DNA from: Paraburkholderia sp. BL25I1N1
Lineage (GTDB): Bacteria; Pseudomonadota; Gammaproteobacteria; Burkholderiales; Burkholderiaceae
DNA length: 64,000 nt
Assembly (NCBI RefSeq): GCF_003002025.1
Contig: NZ_PVZB01000014.1
Location: forward strand, 1-64,000
Direction of reading: 5' to 3'
This document shows positions 17,902-29,384 of this stretch, piece by piece. Positions within the stretch are counted from its first letter, which is position 1. Every line of letters begins with the position of its first letter. The notes beneath the pieces are model-generated. The model made no database searches. It was not told the origin of the DNA and saw only the letters and a list, made by a program, of their open reading frames with translations. The translations under genes were made by a program, and so were the position numbers.

Positions 17902-19206
17902 TCAGGGTTGGGCGAGCGCGGTAAAGCGCTCGAAATAATCGGGAAACGTCTTGCCGACGCACTTCGGGTCGTTGATCCGCACCGGCACGCCGCCGAGGCT
18001 CACCAGAGAGAAGCACATGGCCATGCGATGATCGTCGTAAGTGTCGATCGCGGCGTTCGGAGTCAGCTTTTCAGGTGGTTCGATAACGAGGTAGTCCTCG
18101 CCTTCCTGCACCTTGGCGCCGACCTTGCGCAGCTCCGTCGCCATCGCGGCGAGGCGGTCGGTTTCCTTCACGCGCCAGCTGGCGATATTGCGCAGCGTGG
18201 TCGCGCCGTCCGCGAACAGCGCCGCAACGGCGATCGTCATCGCGGCATCGGGAATCAGGTTGCAGTCCATGTCGATCGGTTCGAGCTTGCCGCTGTCGTG
18301 GCCGACGCCGCGCACTTCGATCCAGTCGTCGCCCATCTGCAGGTTCGCGCCCATCTTGATGAGCGCATCGGCAAAGCCGACGTCGCCCTGGATGCTGGCC
18401 CGGCCGACGCCCTCCACTTTCAGCGGGCCGCCGCCGAGTGCACCGGCCGCGAGGAAATACGAAGCGGACGACGCATCGCCCTCCACCATGATCGTGCCCG
18501 GCGACTGATACCGCTGCCCCGCCGGCACCACGAACTGATGCCAGCCATGGCGCTCGACCTTGATGCCGAAGCGCTCCATCAGCTTGATCGTGATCTCGAT
18601 ATACGGCTTCGAAATCAGTTCGCCATCCACCTGCACGGTGCTCACGCCGCTTTCGGTGCGCACAAGCGGCAGCGTCATGAGCAGCGAGGTCAGGAACTGG
18701 CTCGACACGTCGCCGCGCACGGTGATGGGCGCGTCGGCGTTGATCCGCCCCGGGCGAATCCGCAGCGGCGGATAGCCTTCGTTCTCTTCGTAGTCGATCT
18801 TCGCGCCAAGTTGGCGCAGTCCGTCGACCAGATCGCCGATCGGCCGCTCGTGCATGCGCGGCACGCCGTGAATGCGATAGTCGCCCCCGTTGACCGCCAG
18901 CGCCGCCGTCAGCGGACGCACCGCCGTACCGGCGTTGCCGAGAAACAGATCAGCCGTGCGCGCCGTGAACGCGCCGCGCGTGCCGGTCACGACGCAGGTG
19001 TCGCCGTCGCGCTTCAGACGCACGCCGAGCTTTTCGAGCGCGTCGAGCATCACGCGGGTGTCGTCGGAGTCGAGCAGATTCGTGATCGTCGTCTCGCCTT
19101 CGGCGAGCGCGGCGAGCAGCAGCACCCGGTTCGAAATGCTCTTCGAGCCAGGCAGACGAATCGTGCCGGACGCGCGGGAAAACGGTCCGAGATCGAGGAA
19201 TTCCAT
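17902..19206 (-). CDS. aroA: 3-phosphoshikimate 1-carboxyvinyltransferase (EPSP synthase)
   Basis: This 434-residue enzyme joins phosphoenolpyruvate and shikimate-3-phosphate in the chorismate pathway. LPGSKSISNRVLLLAALAEG lies at residues 18-37 and GNAGTAVRPLTA at 90-101, the class I loop with Gly93 and Pro98 in place. This loop has Val where E. coli has Met. EGDASSASYFLAAGA and the C-terminal DTYDDHRMAMCFSL are also conserved. It lies 18 bases after tyrA, so the two are in one transcript. Confidence 0.97.
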   Translation of the reverse strand: MEFLDLGPFSRASGTIRLPGSKSISNRVLLLAALAEGETTITNLLDSDDTRVMLDALEKLGVRLKRDGDTCVVTGTRGAFTARTADLFLGNAGTAVRPLTAALAVNGGDYRIHGVPRMHERPIGDLVDGLRQLGAKIDYEENEGYPPLRIRPGRINADAPITVRGDVSSQFLTSLLMTLPLVRTESGVSTVQVDGELISKPYIEITIKLMERFGIKVERHGWHQFVVPAGQRYQSPGTIMVEGDASSASYFLAAGALGGGPLKVEGVGRASIQGDVGFADALIKMGANLQMGDDWIEVRGVGHDSGKLEPIDMDCNLIPDAAMTIAVAALFADGATTLRNIASWRVKETDRLAAMATELRKVGAKVQEGEDYLVIEPPEKLTPNAAIDTYDDHRMAMCFSLVSLGGVPVRINDPKCVGKTFPDYFERFTALAQP

Positions 19207-19224
19207 GATTGAGTCCAGTTCCGG

Positions 19225-20166
19225 TTATTTCGACGCGTCGCTGTTCGCGACGCCGGCCGCGCGCTGTTCCTGCCATTCGGTGCGCGCCACGCGCGAGCGC
19301 GCGAACACGGCTTCGAGGGCAGCGCCGTCGGCGGCTTCGATGGCCGCGCGCAGACGGGCGAGTACGGCCGTGTAAGCGTCGAGTTCGTCGAGCAACGCGA
19401 CGCGGTTGGCGACGCACACGTCGCGCCACATTTCCGGGCTCGACGCTGCGATCCGCGTGAAGTCGCGGAAACCGCCCGCGGCAAACGAGAATTTCAGCGC
19501 GGCGTCGGGCGAATTGAGAATCTGCTCGACCAGCGCGAACGAGAGCACGTGCGGCAAATGGCTGACCGACGCGAACACGCGGTCGTGCTGCTCGGGCGCC
19601 ATGTTGCGCACGAGCGCGCCGGTGGCGCGCCACATCGCCGCGACGCGGTCCACGTCTGCCGGCGCATTCTCAGGCAGCGGGCACAACACCACGTTGCGGC
19701 CGACATACAGGTCGGGCAAGGCTGCTTCCACGCCGCTGGCTTCGCGGCCGGCAATCGGATGCCCCGGCACGAACTGGCCGATGCGCGCGCCGAGCGCCGC
19801 GCGGGCGGCGGCGACCACGTCGGCTTTGGTGCTGCCCGCGTCGGTGACGATCGTCGCGGCATCGAGGAACGGCGCGATGCGTTCGAGCAGCGGCTGCGTC
19901 TGCGCGACGGGCGCGGCCAGCAGCACGAAATCGGCGCCGTTGAGCGCTTCACTGAGCGCGGCGTCGTCGTTTAGCGCGGCCGTGCCGTCGATTACACCGA
20001 GTTCCAGAGCACGCTCAGTCGACGCGGACGAACGCCCCACACCGATCACCTTGCGCGCGCCGTCGGCCTCGCCACGTTCGCGCAACGCACGCGCGAGCGA
20101 TCCGCCGATCAGGCCGACACCGAAAATTACCAGCTTGTTAAATGAAAACGCGGCCACGTCGGTCAC
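19225..20166 (-). CDS. tyrA: Prephenate dehydrogenase
   Basis: This 313-residue NAD(P)-dependent enzyme has the Rossmann start KLVIFGVGLIGGSLARALRE and the active-site regions TDAGSTKADVV and FVPGHPIAGREASGVEAA. The later HDRVFASVSHLPHVLSFALV is typical of TyrA, and it lacks a fused chorismate mutase. It commits prephenate (or arogenate) to tyrosine. It is 52 bases after hisC in the aromatic cluster. Confidence 0.95.
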   Translation of the reverse strand: MTDVAAFSFNKLVIFGVGLIGGSLARALRERGEADGARKVIGVGRSSASTERALELGVIDGTAALNDDAALSEALNGADFVLLAAPVAQTQPLLERIAPFLDAATIVTDAGSTKADVVAAARAALGARIGQFVPGHPIAGREASGVEAALPDLYVGRNVVLCPLPENAPADVDRVAAMWRATGALVRNMAPEQHDRVFASVSHLPHVLSFALVEQILNSPDAALKFSFAAGGFRDFTRIAASSPEMWRDVCVANRVALLDELDAYTAVLARLRAAIEAADGAALEAVFARSRVARTEWQEQRAAGVANSDASK

Positions 20167-20218
20167 AAATAAAGCGCGCCTTTCATGCCGACGAGGCGCG
20201 CGGGTCCAGGGTTACCGC

Positions 20219-21331
20219 TTACGCGGCGGCGAGCGTCTTTTCCAGCGCGGCAATGAATGCTTCGTTTTCTTCCGGCAGGCCGATCGTGATGCGCAGCCAC
20301 TGCGGCAAACCGTAGTTGCCGACCGGACGCACGATCACGCCTTGTTTCAGCAATTCGAGGTTGACGCGGTTGCCGGCCGCGTCGTCGTTGCCGACGCGCA
20401 CCAGCACGAAGTTGCCGTGCGACGGCACATACTCCAGGTTGAGCTTGTCGAACGCTTCGGTCAGACGGCGATAGCCCTGCGCGTTCAGCGCGGCGCTCTT
20501 TTCCAGAAACGCCTTATCGTTCAGCGCGGCGATCGCCGCGGCTTGCGCGAGCGTGTTCACGTTGAACGGCTGACGCACGCGATTCAGCAAATCGGTCAGC
20601 TCAGGTTGCGCGATCGCGAAACCCACGCGCAAACCCGCGAGACCGAAAGCCTTCGAAAACGTGCGCGACACCAGCAGATTCGGATAGCGGCGCACCCACG
20701 CGATCGCGTCGTAGCGCTTCTCTTCCGGCAGATATTCCGTGTACGCCTCGTCCAGCACGACGACCACGTGGCGCGGCACCTTGTCGAGAAACGCCTCGAG
20801 CTTCGGGCCTTCGATGAACGTGCCGGTCGGGTTGTTCGGATTGGCGACGAAAATCAGGCGCGTGTCGTCGGTAACGGCGGCGAGCATCGCGTCGAGATCG
20901 TGACCGTATTTGACGGCCGGCACGACGATCGCGCGCGCACCCAGGCCTTGCGTGGCCAACGCGTAAACCGCGAACGAGTACTGCGCATAGACGATCGACT
21001 GACCCTTTTCCACGAACGCGTGCGCGGCGATTTCCAGGATGTCGTTGCTGCCGTTACCAAGCGTGACCCAATCGGCGGGCACGCCGTAACGCTCGCTCAG
21101 CGCAGCCTTCAATTCGAACGCATTTGCGTCCGGGTAACGGCCCAGTTCGCTTGCGGCCCGCGCCATGGCGCGTTGCGCCGACTCCGGCATGCCGAGCGGA
21201 TTTTCGTTCGATGCGAGTTTCACGATGGTCGCTTCGTCCAGACCGAACTCGCGGGCCACTTCCGAAATCGGTTTGCCTGCAGTGTAAGGCGCAATCGCGC
21301 GCACGTAGGAAGGACCGAAAGGCGCTGTCAT
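20219..21331 (-). CDS. hisC: Histidinol-phosphate / aromatic-type aminotransferase (HisC family)
   Basis: This 370-residue PLP class I/II aminotransferase has LASNENPLGMPESA at the substrate side, FVANPNNPTGTFI, LDEAYTEYL and the PLP lysine in SRTFSKAFGLAGLRVGFA. The closest description is HisC. Its place between pheA and tyrA, rather than in a his operon, suggests that this copy may transaminate phenylpyruvate, hydroxyphenylpyruvate or prephenate. HisC-family enzymes with aromatic activity are known in other bacteria; the specificity here is inference. Confidence 0.9.
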   Translation of the reverse strand: MTAPFGPSYVRAIAPYTAGKPISEVAREFGLDEATIVKLASNENPLGMPESAQRAMARAASELGRYPDANAFELKAALSERYGVPADWVTLGNGSNDILEIAAHAFVEKGQSIVYAQYSFAVYALATQGLGARAIVVPAVKYGHDLDAMLAAVTDDTRLIFVANPNNPTGTFIEGPKLEAFLDKVPRHVVVVLDEAYTEYLPEEKRYDAIAWVRRYPNLLVSRTFSKAFGLAGLRVGFAIAQPELTDLLNRVRQPFNVNTLAQAAAIAALNDKAFLEKSAALNAQGYRRLTEAFDKLNLEYVPSHGNFVLVRVGNDDAAGNRVNLELLKQGVIVRPVGNYGLPQWLRITIGLPEENEAFIAALEKTLAAA

Positions 21332-21409
21332 GAAAATCTCCGAACGACGATGAGTAATTGAATGCGCGACGGCCGCTGCGTGATGCCGCGCGCCGCCGCG
21401 TGAATATCA

Positions 21410-22492
21410 TTAGCGGGCGCGCGGATACGAGCCCAGAATCTTCAGGAACGCGGCCTTCTCGCCGAGTTCGGCGAGCGCGGCGGCGACCGCCGGATCGTCG
21501 CGATGGCCTTCGACGTCGATGTAGAAGTAGTACTCCCACGTGCCGACGCGCGCCGGGCGCGATTCGAAGCGCGTCATGGACACGCTGTGACGCGCCAGCG
21601 GTTCCAGCAGTTTGACCATCGCGCCCGGTTCGTTGACGACCGACACGATCAGCGAAGTCTGGTCGTAACCGCTCGGACCGGCCGGCTGCTTGCCGATCAT
21701 CACGAAGCGGGTGCGGTTGTGCGGATCGTCCTGAATCAACGCATACGCGACTTGCAGGCCGTAATGGGTCGCCGCCCGATCGCCGGCGATCGCCGCCACA
21801 CTCGGATCTTCCGCTGCCATGCGCGCCGCTTCCGCGTTGCTCGACACCGCCTGGCGTTCGAGATGCGGCGCGTTGGTCGACAGCCAGCGCTGGCACTGCG
21901 CGAGCGCCTGCGCATGCGCGCACACGCGCGTCACGCCCGTGAGCCCACCGTTCAGCGTCAACAGATTGTGGTGAATCGGCAAAGCCAGTTCGCCGCCGAT
22001 CGTGAGTTGCGTTTGCAGCAGCAGATCGAGCGTGCGCGACACGGCGCCTTCGGTCGAATTCTCGACCGGCACGACGCCGAATTCCGCGGCGCCGGCTTCG
22101 ACCGAGCGGAACACTTCGTCGATCGACGGACATGGCAGGCCTTCGATCGACTGACCGAAGTACTCATGCATTGCCTGTTCGCTATAAGTGCCGACCGGGC
22201 CGAGATACGCGGCCTTGATCGTCTTCTCGAGCGCGCGGCTCGCGGCCATGATCTCGCGCCAGATCGCGCTGATATGCTCGCTGGCGAGCGGCCCCTCGCT
22301 CATGTCCTGCAGGCGCGCGATCACCTGCTGCTCGCGCTCGGGGCGGAACACCGGCGCGTTGAAATGCTTCTTGACCTCGCCCACTTCGAGCGCCACGGCG
22401 GCGCGCTGATTGAGAAGCGCGATCAGCTGCGCGTCGAGCGCGTCGATGCGTTCGCGAAGCGGTTTGAGTCGGGTATTGAGTTCGTCGTCCAT
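21410..22492 (-). CDS. pheA: Bifunctional chorismate mutase / prephenate dehydratase
   Basis: This 360-residue fusion enzyme leads to phenylalanine. The N-terminal 90 residues form an AroQ-type chorismate mutase (RERIDALDAQLIALLNQRAA). The dehydratase domain begins AAYLGPVGTYSEQAMHEYFG and contains PVENSTEGAVSRTLDLL. The C-terminal ACT domain includes ESRPARVGTWEYYFYID, whose ESRP motif binds phenylalanine for feedback inhibition. The ATG at 22492 matches the family start MDDELNTRLKPLR; eleven upstream codons are rejected. It is 78 bases after serC. Confidence 0.96.
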   Translation of the reverse strand: MDDELNTRLKPLRERIDALDAQLIALLNQRAAVALEVGEVKKHFNAPVFRPEREQQVIARLQDMSEGPLASEHISAIWREIMAASRALEKTIKAAYLGPVGTYSEQAMHEYFGQSIEGLPCPSIDEVFRSVEAGAAEFGVVPVENSTEGAVSRTLDLLLQTQLTIGGELALPIHHNLLTLNGGLTGVTRVCAHAQALAQCQRWLSTNAPHLERQAVSSNAEAARMAAEDPSVAAIAGDRAATHYGLQVAYALIQDDPHNRTRFVMIGKQPAGPSGYDQTSLIVSVVNEPGAMVKLLEPLARHSVSMTRFESRPARVGTWEYYFYIDVEGHRDDPAVAAALAELGEKAAFLKILGSYPRAR

Positions 22493-22570
22493 GCGTGAAA
22501 ACGGCCCTGCCGGTAGCTGCTGCAAAAATGCGTGCTGGAAAGGATGCGCGCGCCTGCTAGCCAGTGTGGC

Positions 22571-23653
22571 TCAAGCGCTGCGCTGTTCGAATTCCTTCAT
22601 GTATTCGACAAGCGCTTTGACGCCCTCGAGCGGGACGGCGTTATAAATCGACGCCCGCATGCCGCCGACGGACTTGTGGCCCTTCAGCTGCACCATTCCC
22701 CGCGCTTTCGCGCCGGCCAGGAAATCCTCGTTGCGCGACTCGTCCGCGAGAAAGAACGGTACGTTCATCCGCGAGCGCGAGCCGCGTTCGACCTTGTTCA
22801 GATAGAAGCTGCTCGCGTCGATCGCGTCGTACAGCAGTTTCGACTTCTCGACATTACGCGCTTCGATCGCGGCCAGGCCGCCCTGCTTCTTCAACCACTT
22901 GAACACCAGCCCGGCGATGTAGATCGCATAAGTGGGCGGCGTGTTGTACATCGAATTGTTCTCGGCGACGGTCTTCCATTCGAACGCCGACGGGCAGATC
23001 GATTGCGCACGATCCAGCATGTCCTCGCGCACGATCACCACCGTCACGCCGGCCATGCCGATGTTCTTCTGCGCGCCACCGAACAGCACGCCGTATTTGG
23101 CGATGTCCATGGGACGCGACAGGATGTGCGACGAGGCGTCGGCCACGAGCGGAATATCGCCGAGATCGGGAATCTCGAATGTCTCGACGCCGTGGATTGT
23201 CTCGTTCGTGCACAGATGCACGTAAGCCGGGTCGTCCGACAGTTGCCATTCGGAGCGGGCGGGTGCGCGCGTGAAACCGTCTGCCGTCTGACCGCTCGCC
23301 GCCAGATGCGCGGTGCCGTACTTCTGCGCTTCCTTGAACGACTTCTGCGACCAGGAGCCCGTCACGACGAAATCCGCGCGCGGCTTCGCGCCCATCAGAT
23401 TCATCGGCACGATTGCGTTCTCGCCGAGACCACCGCCTTGCAGGAACAGAATGCGATGGCTTGCCGGCACTTCGAGCAAGTCGCGCAAATCGACGAGCGC
23501 TTCCTCGTGGATCGACATGAACTCTTTCCCGCGATGGCTCATTTCCATCACGCTCATGCCGCTGCCTTGCCAATCGAGCATTTCGTCGGCGGCTTGACGC
23601 AGCACTTCTTCGGGCATGGCCGCAGGGCCGGCGGAGAAATTAAAGACGCGCAT
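22571..23653 (-). CDS. serC: Phosphoserine aminotransferase
   Basis: This 360-residue PLP enzyme makes 3-phosphoserine (and 4-phosphohydroxythreonine for vitamin B6). It has the start MRVFNFSAGPAAMPEEVLRQ, EMSHRGKEF, and the PLP lysine in FGGAQKNIGMAG. DESRNEDFLAGAKARG and VGGMRASIYNAVPLEGV are near the C-terminus. The ATG at 23653 fits the family start. It is the first gene of serC-pheA-hisC-tyrA-aroA-cmk-rpsA-ihfB. Confidence 0.97.
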   Translation of the reverse strand: MRVFNFSAGPAAMPEEVLRQAADEMLDWQGSGMSVMEMSHRGKEFMSIHEEALVDLRDLLEVPASHRILFLQGGGLGENAIVPMNLMGAKPRADFVVTGSWSQKSFKEAQKYGTAHLAASGQTADGFTRAPARSEWQLSDDPAYVHLCTNETIHGVETFEIPDLGDIPLVADASSHILSRPMDIAKYGVLFGGAQKNIGMAGVTVVIVREDMLDRAQSICPSAFEWKTVAENNSMYNTPPTYAIYIAGLVFKWLKKQGGLAAIEARNVEKSKLLYDAIDASSFYLNKVERGSRSRMNVPFFLADESRNEDFLAGAKARGMVQLKGHKSVGGMRASIYNAVPLEGVKALVEYMKEFEQRSA

Positions 23654-23797
23654 CGTGAGATCCTGGAAGCAGGCGCAAAAAAAGAAGAGCGCGCAAAGAT
23701 CGGCGAAGTTGGCAGCCGAGAAAACAACCGCCATGACGCTGACCACGCAATTTTGCCGGCGCGATTTTCTGACGCGGATTTCGGACCATTTCGCGCC

Positions 23798-23840
23798 GAA
23801 AAAGAAAATGGCCGTCTGCGCGTGTGCGCAAACGGCCATT
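23798..23840 (-). terminator. Long stem-loop upstream of serC, probable terminator of the gyrA-side transcript
   Basis: Arms AATGGCCGT and ACGGCCATT (23807-23815, 23832-23840) continue inward, past one mismatch, as TGCGC/GCGCA around a GTGT loop. On the minus strand the hairpin is followed by TTTCTTTTTC. It sits between the DUF2059 gene and serC and may end the former. Confidence 0.7.
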
Positions 23841-23962
23841 ATCGCATTGTCAACGCAATGCCGCCAAACCCGGCGCGCCATATAGCCTACGGGGCGAACC
23901 TGCCGGGCGGCGGCTAGCGCGATGTCAGCGCAGCCTTTCGACCTTTTGTCTGTTGACCAGAC

Positions 23963-24568
23963 TTACTTGGCCGGCTTGACCGAAGCGACTTCCTTGTCGG
24001 CCTGGTCACGCGTTGCCTTGATCGATTGCGGCATGTACTTTTGCATCAAGCCGTTCACGACGTCGCGGCCAACCTGGTCTTGCACCTGGATGAACTTGCG
24101 GCCAGTCGGGCTCTTGTAGAACGCCGTCAGATCCTTGATTTCCGACGTGCTGTAGTACTTCGCGTAAGCGTCGTACTGAGCTTGCATGGCGTCCTGACGG
24201 AAATTGTCCGTGGCGAATACCTGGCCTGCGCCGTCAACCAGCTTCGGCACTGCATTCTTTTGCAGCGTCGGGACGGAAGCCTGCTTCTGCTTGTCCGTCA
24301 TCGTCTTGTTTTCGCTCAAAGCGTCCGACAGGATAGCCGGAACCAGCTGCTTGGCTTGCATCTGGGCGCTGTTGCCGATCGCGCCGACGAGCTTCTGCGC
24401 GTCGATTGCGTCCAACAGGTCCTTGATTGCAGCCTGCTTGGCCGGATCAACCGGTGCTGCGGCAGTAGCCGGAGCCGCCGGAGCCGAGCTCTGAAGCGCT
24501 TGAGCCATGGCAAAGGTCGGCACGAGGGCAGCCAGCAACATCAGTTGTTTGAATCGTTTTTGCATCAT
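23963..24568 (-). CDS. DUF2059-family exported protein
   Basis: This 201-residue protein has a signal peptide (QKRFKQLMLLAALVPTFAMA) and then an Ala/Pro linker. A helical DUF2059 domain follows, with FRQDAMQAQYDAYAKYYSTSEIKDLTAFYKSPTG in two pieces (residues 130-165). The family is periplasmic, of unknown function, and often near division or envelope genes. Two adjacent ATG codons could start it. It lies 120 bases downstream of gyrA on the same strand; cotranscription is possible but gyrA has no terminator in between that could be seen. Confidence 0.85.
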   Translation of the reverse strand: MMQKRFKQLMLLAALVPTFAMAQALQSSAPAAPATAAAPVDPAKQAAIKDLLDAIDAQKLVGAIGNSAQMQAKQLVPAILSDALSENKTMTDKQKQASVPTLQKNAVPKLVDGAGQVFATDNFRQDAMQAQYDAYAKYYSTSEIKDLTAFYKSPTGRKFIQVQDQVGRDVVNGLMQKYMPQSIKATRDQADKEVASVKPAK

Positions 24569-24688
24569 TACTCCCTAATAGAAATGAACTTGAGCAGCAA
24601 GCCGCGCGGGACACGTATCAGCCCGACACGCCATTATTCCCGGCGCAGCTTTCAACTAATCACTGAGACTGTAAGGCGCTGATGCGAA

Positions 24689-27325
<2,637 letters not shown>

Positions 27326-27413
27326 TATCCGTATCTTTTACGTGCCAAGACGACGGCTTAACTTCAATTCGCCGCGCCTTCGCGTAAGCATTGCAGGCGC
27401 AACGCATCACGCG

Positions 27414-27422
27414 ATTCTAACA
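27414..27422 (-). promoter_or_regulatory. Probable extended -10 of gyrA
   Basis: The minus strand reads TGTTAGAAT, an extended -10 element (TGn plus TAGAAT), about 90 bases before the gyrA ATG. No clear -35 is seen, as is usual for extended -10 promoters. Confidence 0.5.
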
Positions 27423-27728
27423 TGCCGCGAATCCGCTCCCGACGAACGTACGTATACCTATTAGCAGGGGTGCGCACGAGGCGTTCCTCGACGCTCCTTT
27501 TTTGAGACCCGTCAGGCTCGATTCGTGCGTGGGGCAATTCGCCGCTCAGCCATGACTGGCGGAGCCTCCAGGGAATTACTTCTGTTGCGCATGCACCACA
27601 ATTGGAGGGTGATTCGATCGGGGGCAGATTTTTTTATCGTTGGACGGGAACGATATGGCAAAATGCCAACGCACAAAGAGTTAGACACGGCTCGAAGTCT
27701 ACACAGCACGTTTTTTGTTCTACACCGA

Positions 27729-27737
27729 TGTTATACT
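27729..27737 (+). promoter_or_regulatory. Probable extended -10 of ompA
   Basis: TGTTATACT, an extended -10 (TGn-TATACT), is followed by a leader of about 70 bases. The ompA ribosome site GAGAGGAGAAAT directly precedes the ATG. Confidence 0.5.
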
Positions 27738-27813
27738 TCGAGCAATGTATGACTTGTCTTCGTCAACAGGCTCGCAGTAAACCTGCGGTAATCTCAATTT
27801 CGAGAGGAGAAAT

Positions 27814-28461
27814 ATGAATAAACTTTCAAAGCTCGCGTTCATTGCAGCTACCGCGGTTATGGCTGCATCCGCCATGGCACAGTCGGTGCCGGCGTCGCGA
27901 CAAGCTACGAACGACAACTGGGTGAATGGTACCGGCGAATACGTGTGGATGAACGGCACGAACGAGCTGTGCTGGCGCGATGCATTCTGGACGCCGGCAA
28001 CGGCCAACGCAAAGTGCGATGGCGCTCTGGTTGCTCAAGCTCCGACTCCGCCGGCTCCGGTCGCACCTGCACCGGCTATTACGAGCCAGAAGATTACGTA
28101 TCAAGCTGACGCACTGTTCGACTTCGACAAGGCCACCCTGAAGCCGGCCGGCAAGGAAAAGCTGGACGATCTGGCATCGAAGATCGGCGCGCTGAACCTC
28201 GAAGTCGTCGTCGCAACGGGTTACACGGACCGCATCGGTTCGGACAAGTACAACGACCGTCTGTCGCTGCGTCGTGCTCAAGCTGTGAAGGCATACCTGG
28301 TCAGCAAGGGCATCGAATCCAACCGTATCTATACGGAAGGCAAGGGCAAGCGCAACCCGGTCACGACCGGTTGCAACCAGAAGAACCGCAAGCAACTTAT
28401 CGCCTGCCTCGCACCGGATCGTCGCGTGGAAGTCGAAGTTGTCGGTACTTCGAAGCAGTAA
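27814..28461 (+). CDS. ompA: OmpA-family outer membrane protein
   Basis: This 215-residue protein has a signal peptide ending AMA-Q at residue 22. A short segment follows with two Cys and aromatic residues (NGTGEYVWMNGTNELCWRDA), then a Pro/Ala linker. The C-terminal OmpA domain binds peptidoglycan: FDFDKATLKPAGKEKLDDLA, TDRIGSDKYNDRLSLRRAQA and the final RVEVEV. There is no eight-stranded barrel, so it is anchored otherwise, possibly with a partner protein. The strong ribosome site, promoter and terminator suggest high expression. Confidence 0.92.
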   Translation: MNKLSKLAFIAATAVMAASAMAQSVPASRQATNDNWVNGTGEYVWMNGTNELCWRDAFWTPATANAKCDGALVAQAPTPPAPVAPAPAITSQKITYQADALFDFDKATLKPAGKEKLDDLASKIGALNLEVVVATGYTDRIGSDKYNDRLSLRRAQAVKAYLVSKGIESNRIYTEGKGKRNPVTTGCNQKNRKQLIACLAPDRRVEVEVVGTSKQ

Positions 28462-28482
28462 GCTACAAAATACCGCAGTATC

Positions 28483-28511
28483 AAAGCCCCGCTTCGGCGG
28501 GGCTTTTTTTA
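28483..28511 (+). terminator. Terminator of ompA
   Basis: The perfect stem AAAGCCCCGC/GCGGGGCTTT with a TTCG tetraloop is followed by further T. It lies 22 bases after the ompA stop. Confidence 0.95.
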
Positions 28512-28572
28512 TGTCCGGCGAGGTGCTCGGCCCCGCATCCGAACCGGGCCCGGACCTCGAGCGGGTGGCATT

Positions 28573-28601
28573 TTGCCGCTCAGTCCCTCGACCTATATAC
28601 T
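28573..28601 (+). promoter_or_regulatory. Sigma70-type promoter of ubiG
   Basis: TTGCCG (28573-28578) and TATACT (28596-28601) are separated by exactly 17 bases. They lie between the ompA terminator and ubiG. This is the best -35/-10 pair in the window. Confidence 0.65.
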
Positions 28602-28654
28602 CAGGGTTTATCCTCGAGCGCCCGCTCACCGCTCTCTTCGAGGCAGCTTCCGCC

Positions 28655-29353
28655 ATGACCAACGCCGATCCCCACGAACTGCAGAAATTTAGCGATCTCG
28701 CGCATCGTTGGTGGGACCCGAATGCCGAATTCAAGCCGTTGCATGAACTCAATCCGATCCGCCTGGGCTGGATCGACGCACACGCGCATCTCGCGGGCAA
28801 GACCGTGCTGGATATAGGCTGCGGCGGCGGCATTCTGTCCGAGTCGATGGCGGGCCTGGGCGCGCACGTGAAAGGCATCGACCTGTCGACCCAGGCGCTG
28901 GGCGTGGCCGATCTTCACAGCCTTGAAAGCGGTGTAACCGTCGATTACGAAGAAATCGCCGCCGAGGCGCTCGCCGCTCGCGAACCCGCCAAATACGACG
29001 TCGTGACCTGCATGGAAATGCTCGAGCACGTGCCTCAGCCTGCCGCCATCGTCGAGGCGTGCAAGACGCTGGTGAAACCCGGCGGCTGGGTGTTCTTTTC
29101 CACCCTGAACCGCAATGTGAAGTCGTACCTGTTCGCCGTGATCGGCGCCGAATACATCGCGCGCATGCTGCCCAAGGGTACGCACGACTACGCACGCTTC
29201 ATTCGCCCATCGGAACTGGCGAGCTTTGTGCGCGGCGCCGGCCTGCGCACGGCCGATATCAAAGGCATTGTGTATAACCCGCTCAGCAAGCATTTCACGC
29301 TGTCCGCCGACACGAGCGTGAACTACATGCTCGCCTGCCGCCGCGACGTTTGA
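28655..29353 (+). CDS. ubiG: Ubiquinone biosynthesis O-methyltransferase
   Basis: This 232-residue SAM-dependent enzyme performs both O-methylations in ubiquinone synthesis. It begins with a family-specific FSDLAHRWWDPNAEFKPLHE. The SAM motif is VLDIGCGGGILSESMAGLGA (residues 50-69), with CMEMLEHVPQP and LVKPGGWVFFSTLNR further on. The ATG at 28655 is chosen because it starts the conserved region; the upstream open frame runs through the ompA terminator. gph follows after 31 bases, as in many proteobacteria. Confidence 0.95.
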   Translation: MTNADPHELQKFSDLAHRWWDPNAEFKPLHELNPIRLGWIDAHAHLAGKTVLDIGCGGGILSESMAGLGAHVKGIDLSTQALGVADLHSLESGVTVDYEEIAAEALAAREPAKYDVVTCMEMLEHVPQPAAIVEACKTLVKPGGWVFFSTLNRNVKSYLFAVIGAEYIARMLPKGTHDYARFIRPSELASFVRGAGLRTADIKGIVYNPLSKHFTLSADTSVNYMLACRRDV

Positions 29354-29384
29354 TCCGCCCCGACCTGCCGGACCTATCGAACCA

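Larger units (their letters stand above)
27326..27813. other. 488-base divergent regulatory region between gyrA and ompA
   Basis: No gene is seen. It holds the gyrA promoter on the minus strand at the left, and an AT-rich ompA promoter and leader on the right. The middle (27480-27680) shows nothing recognisable. Confidence 0.6.
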
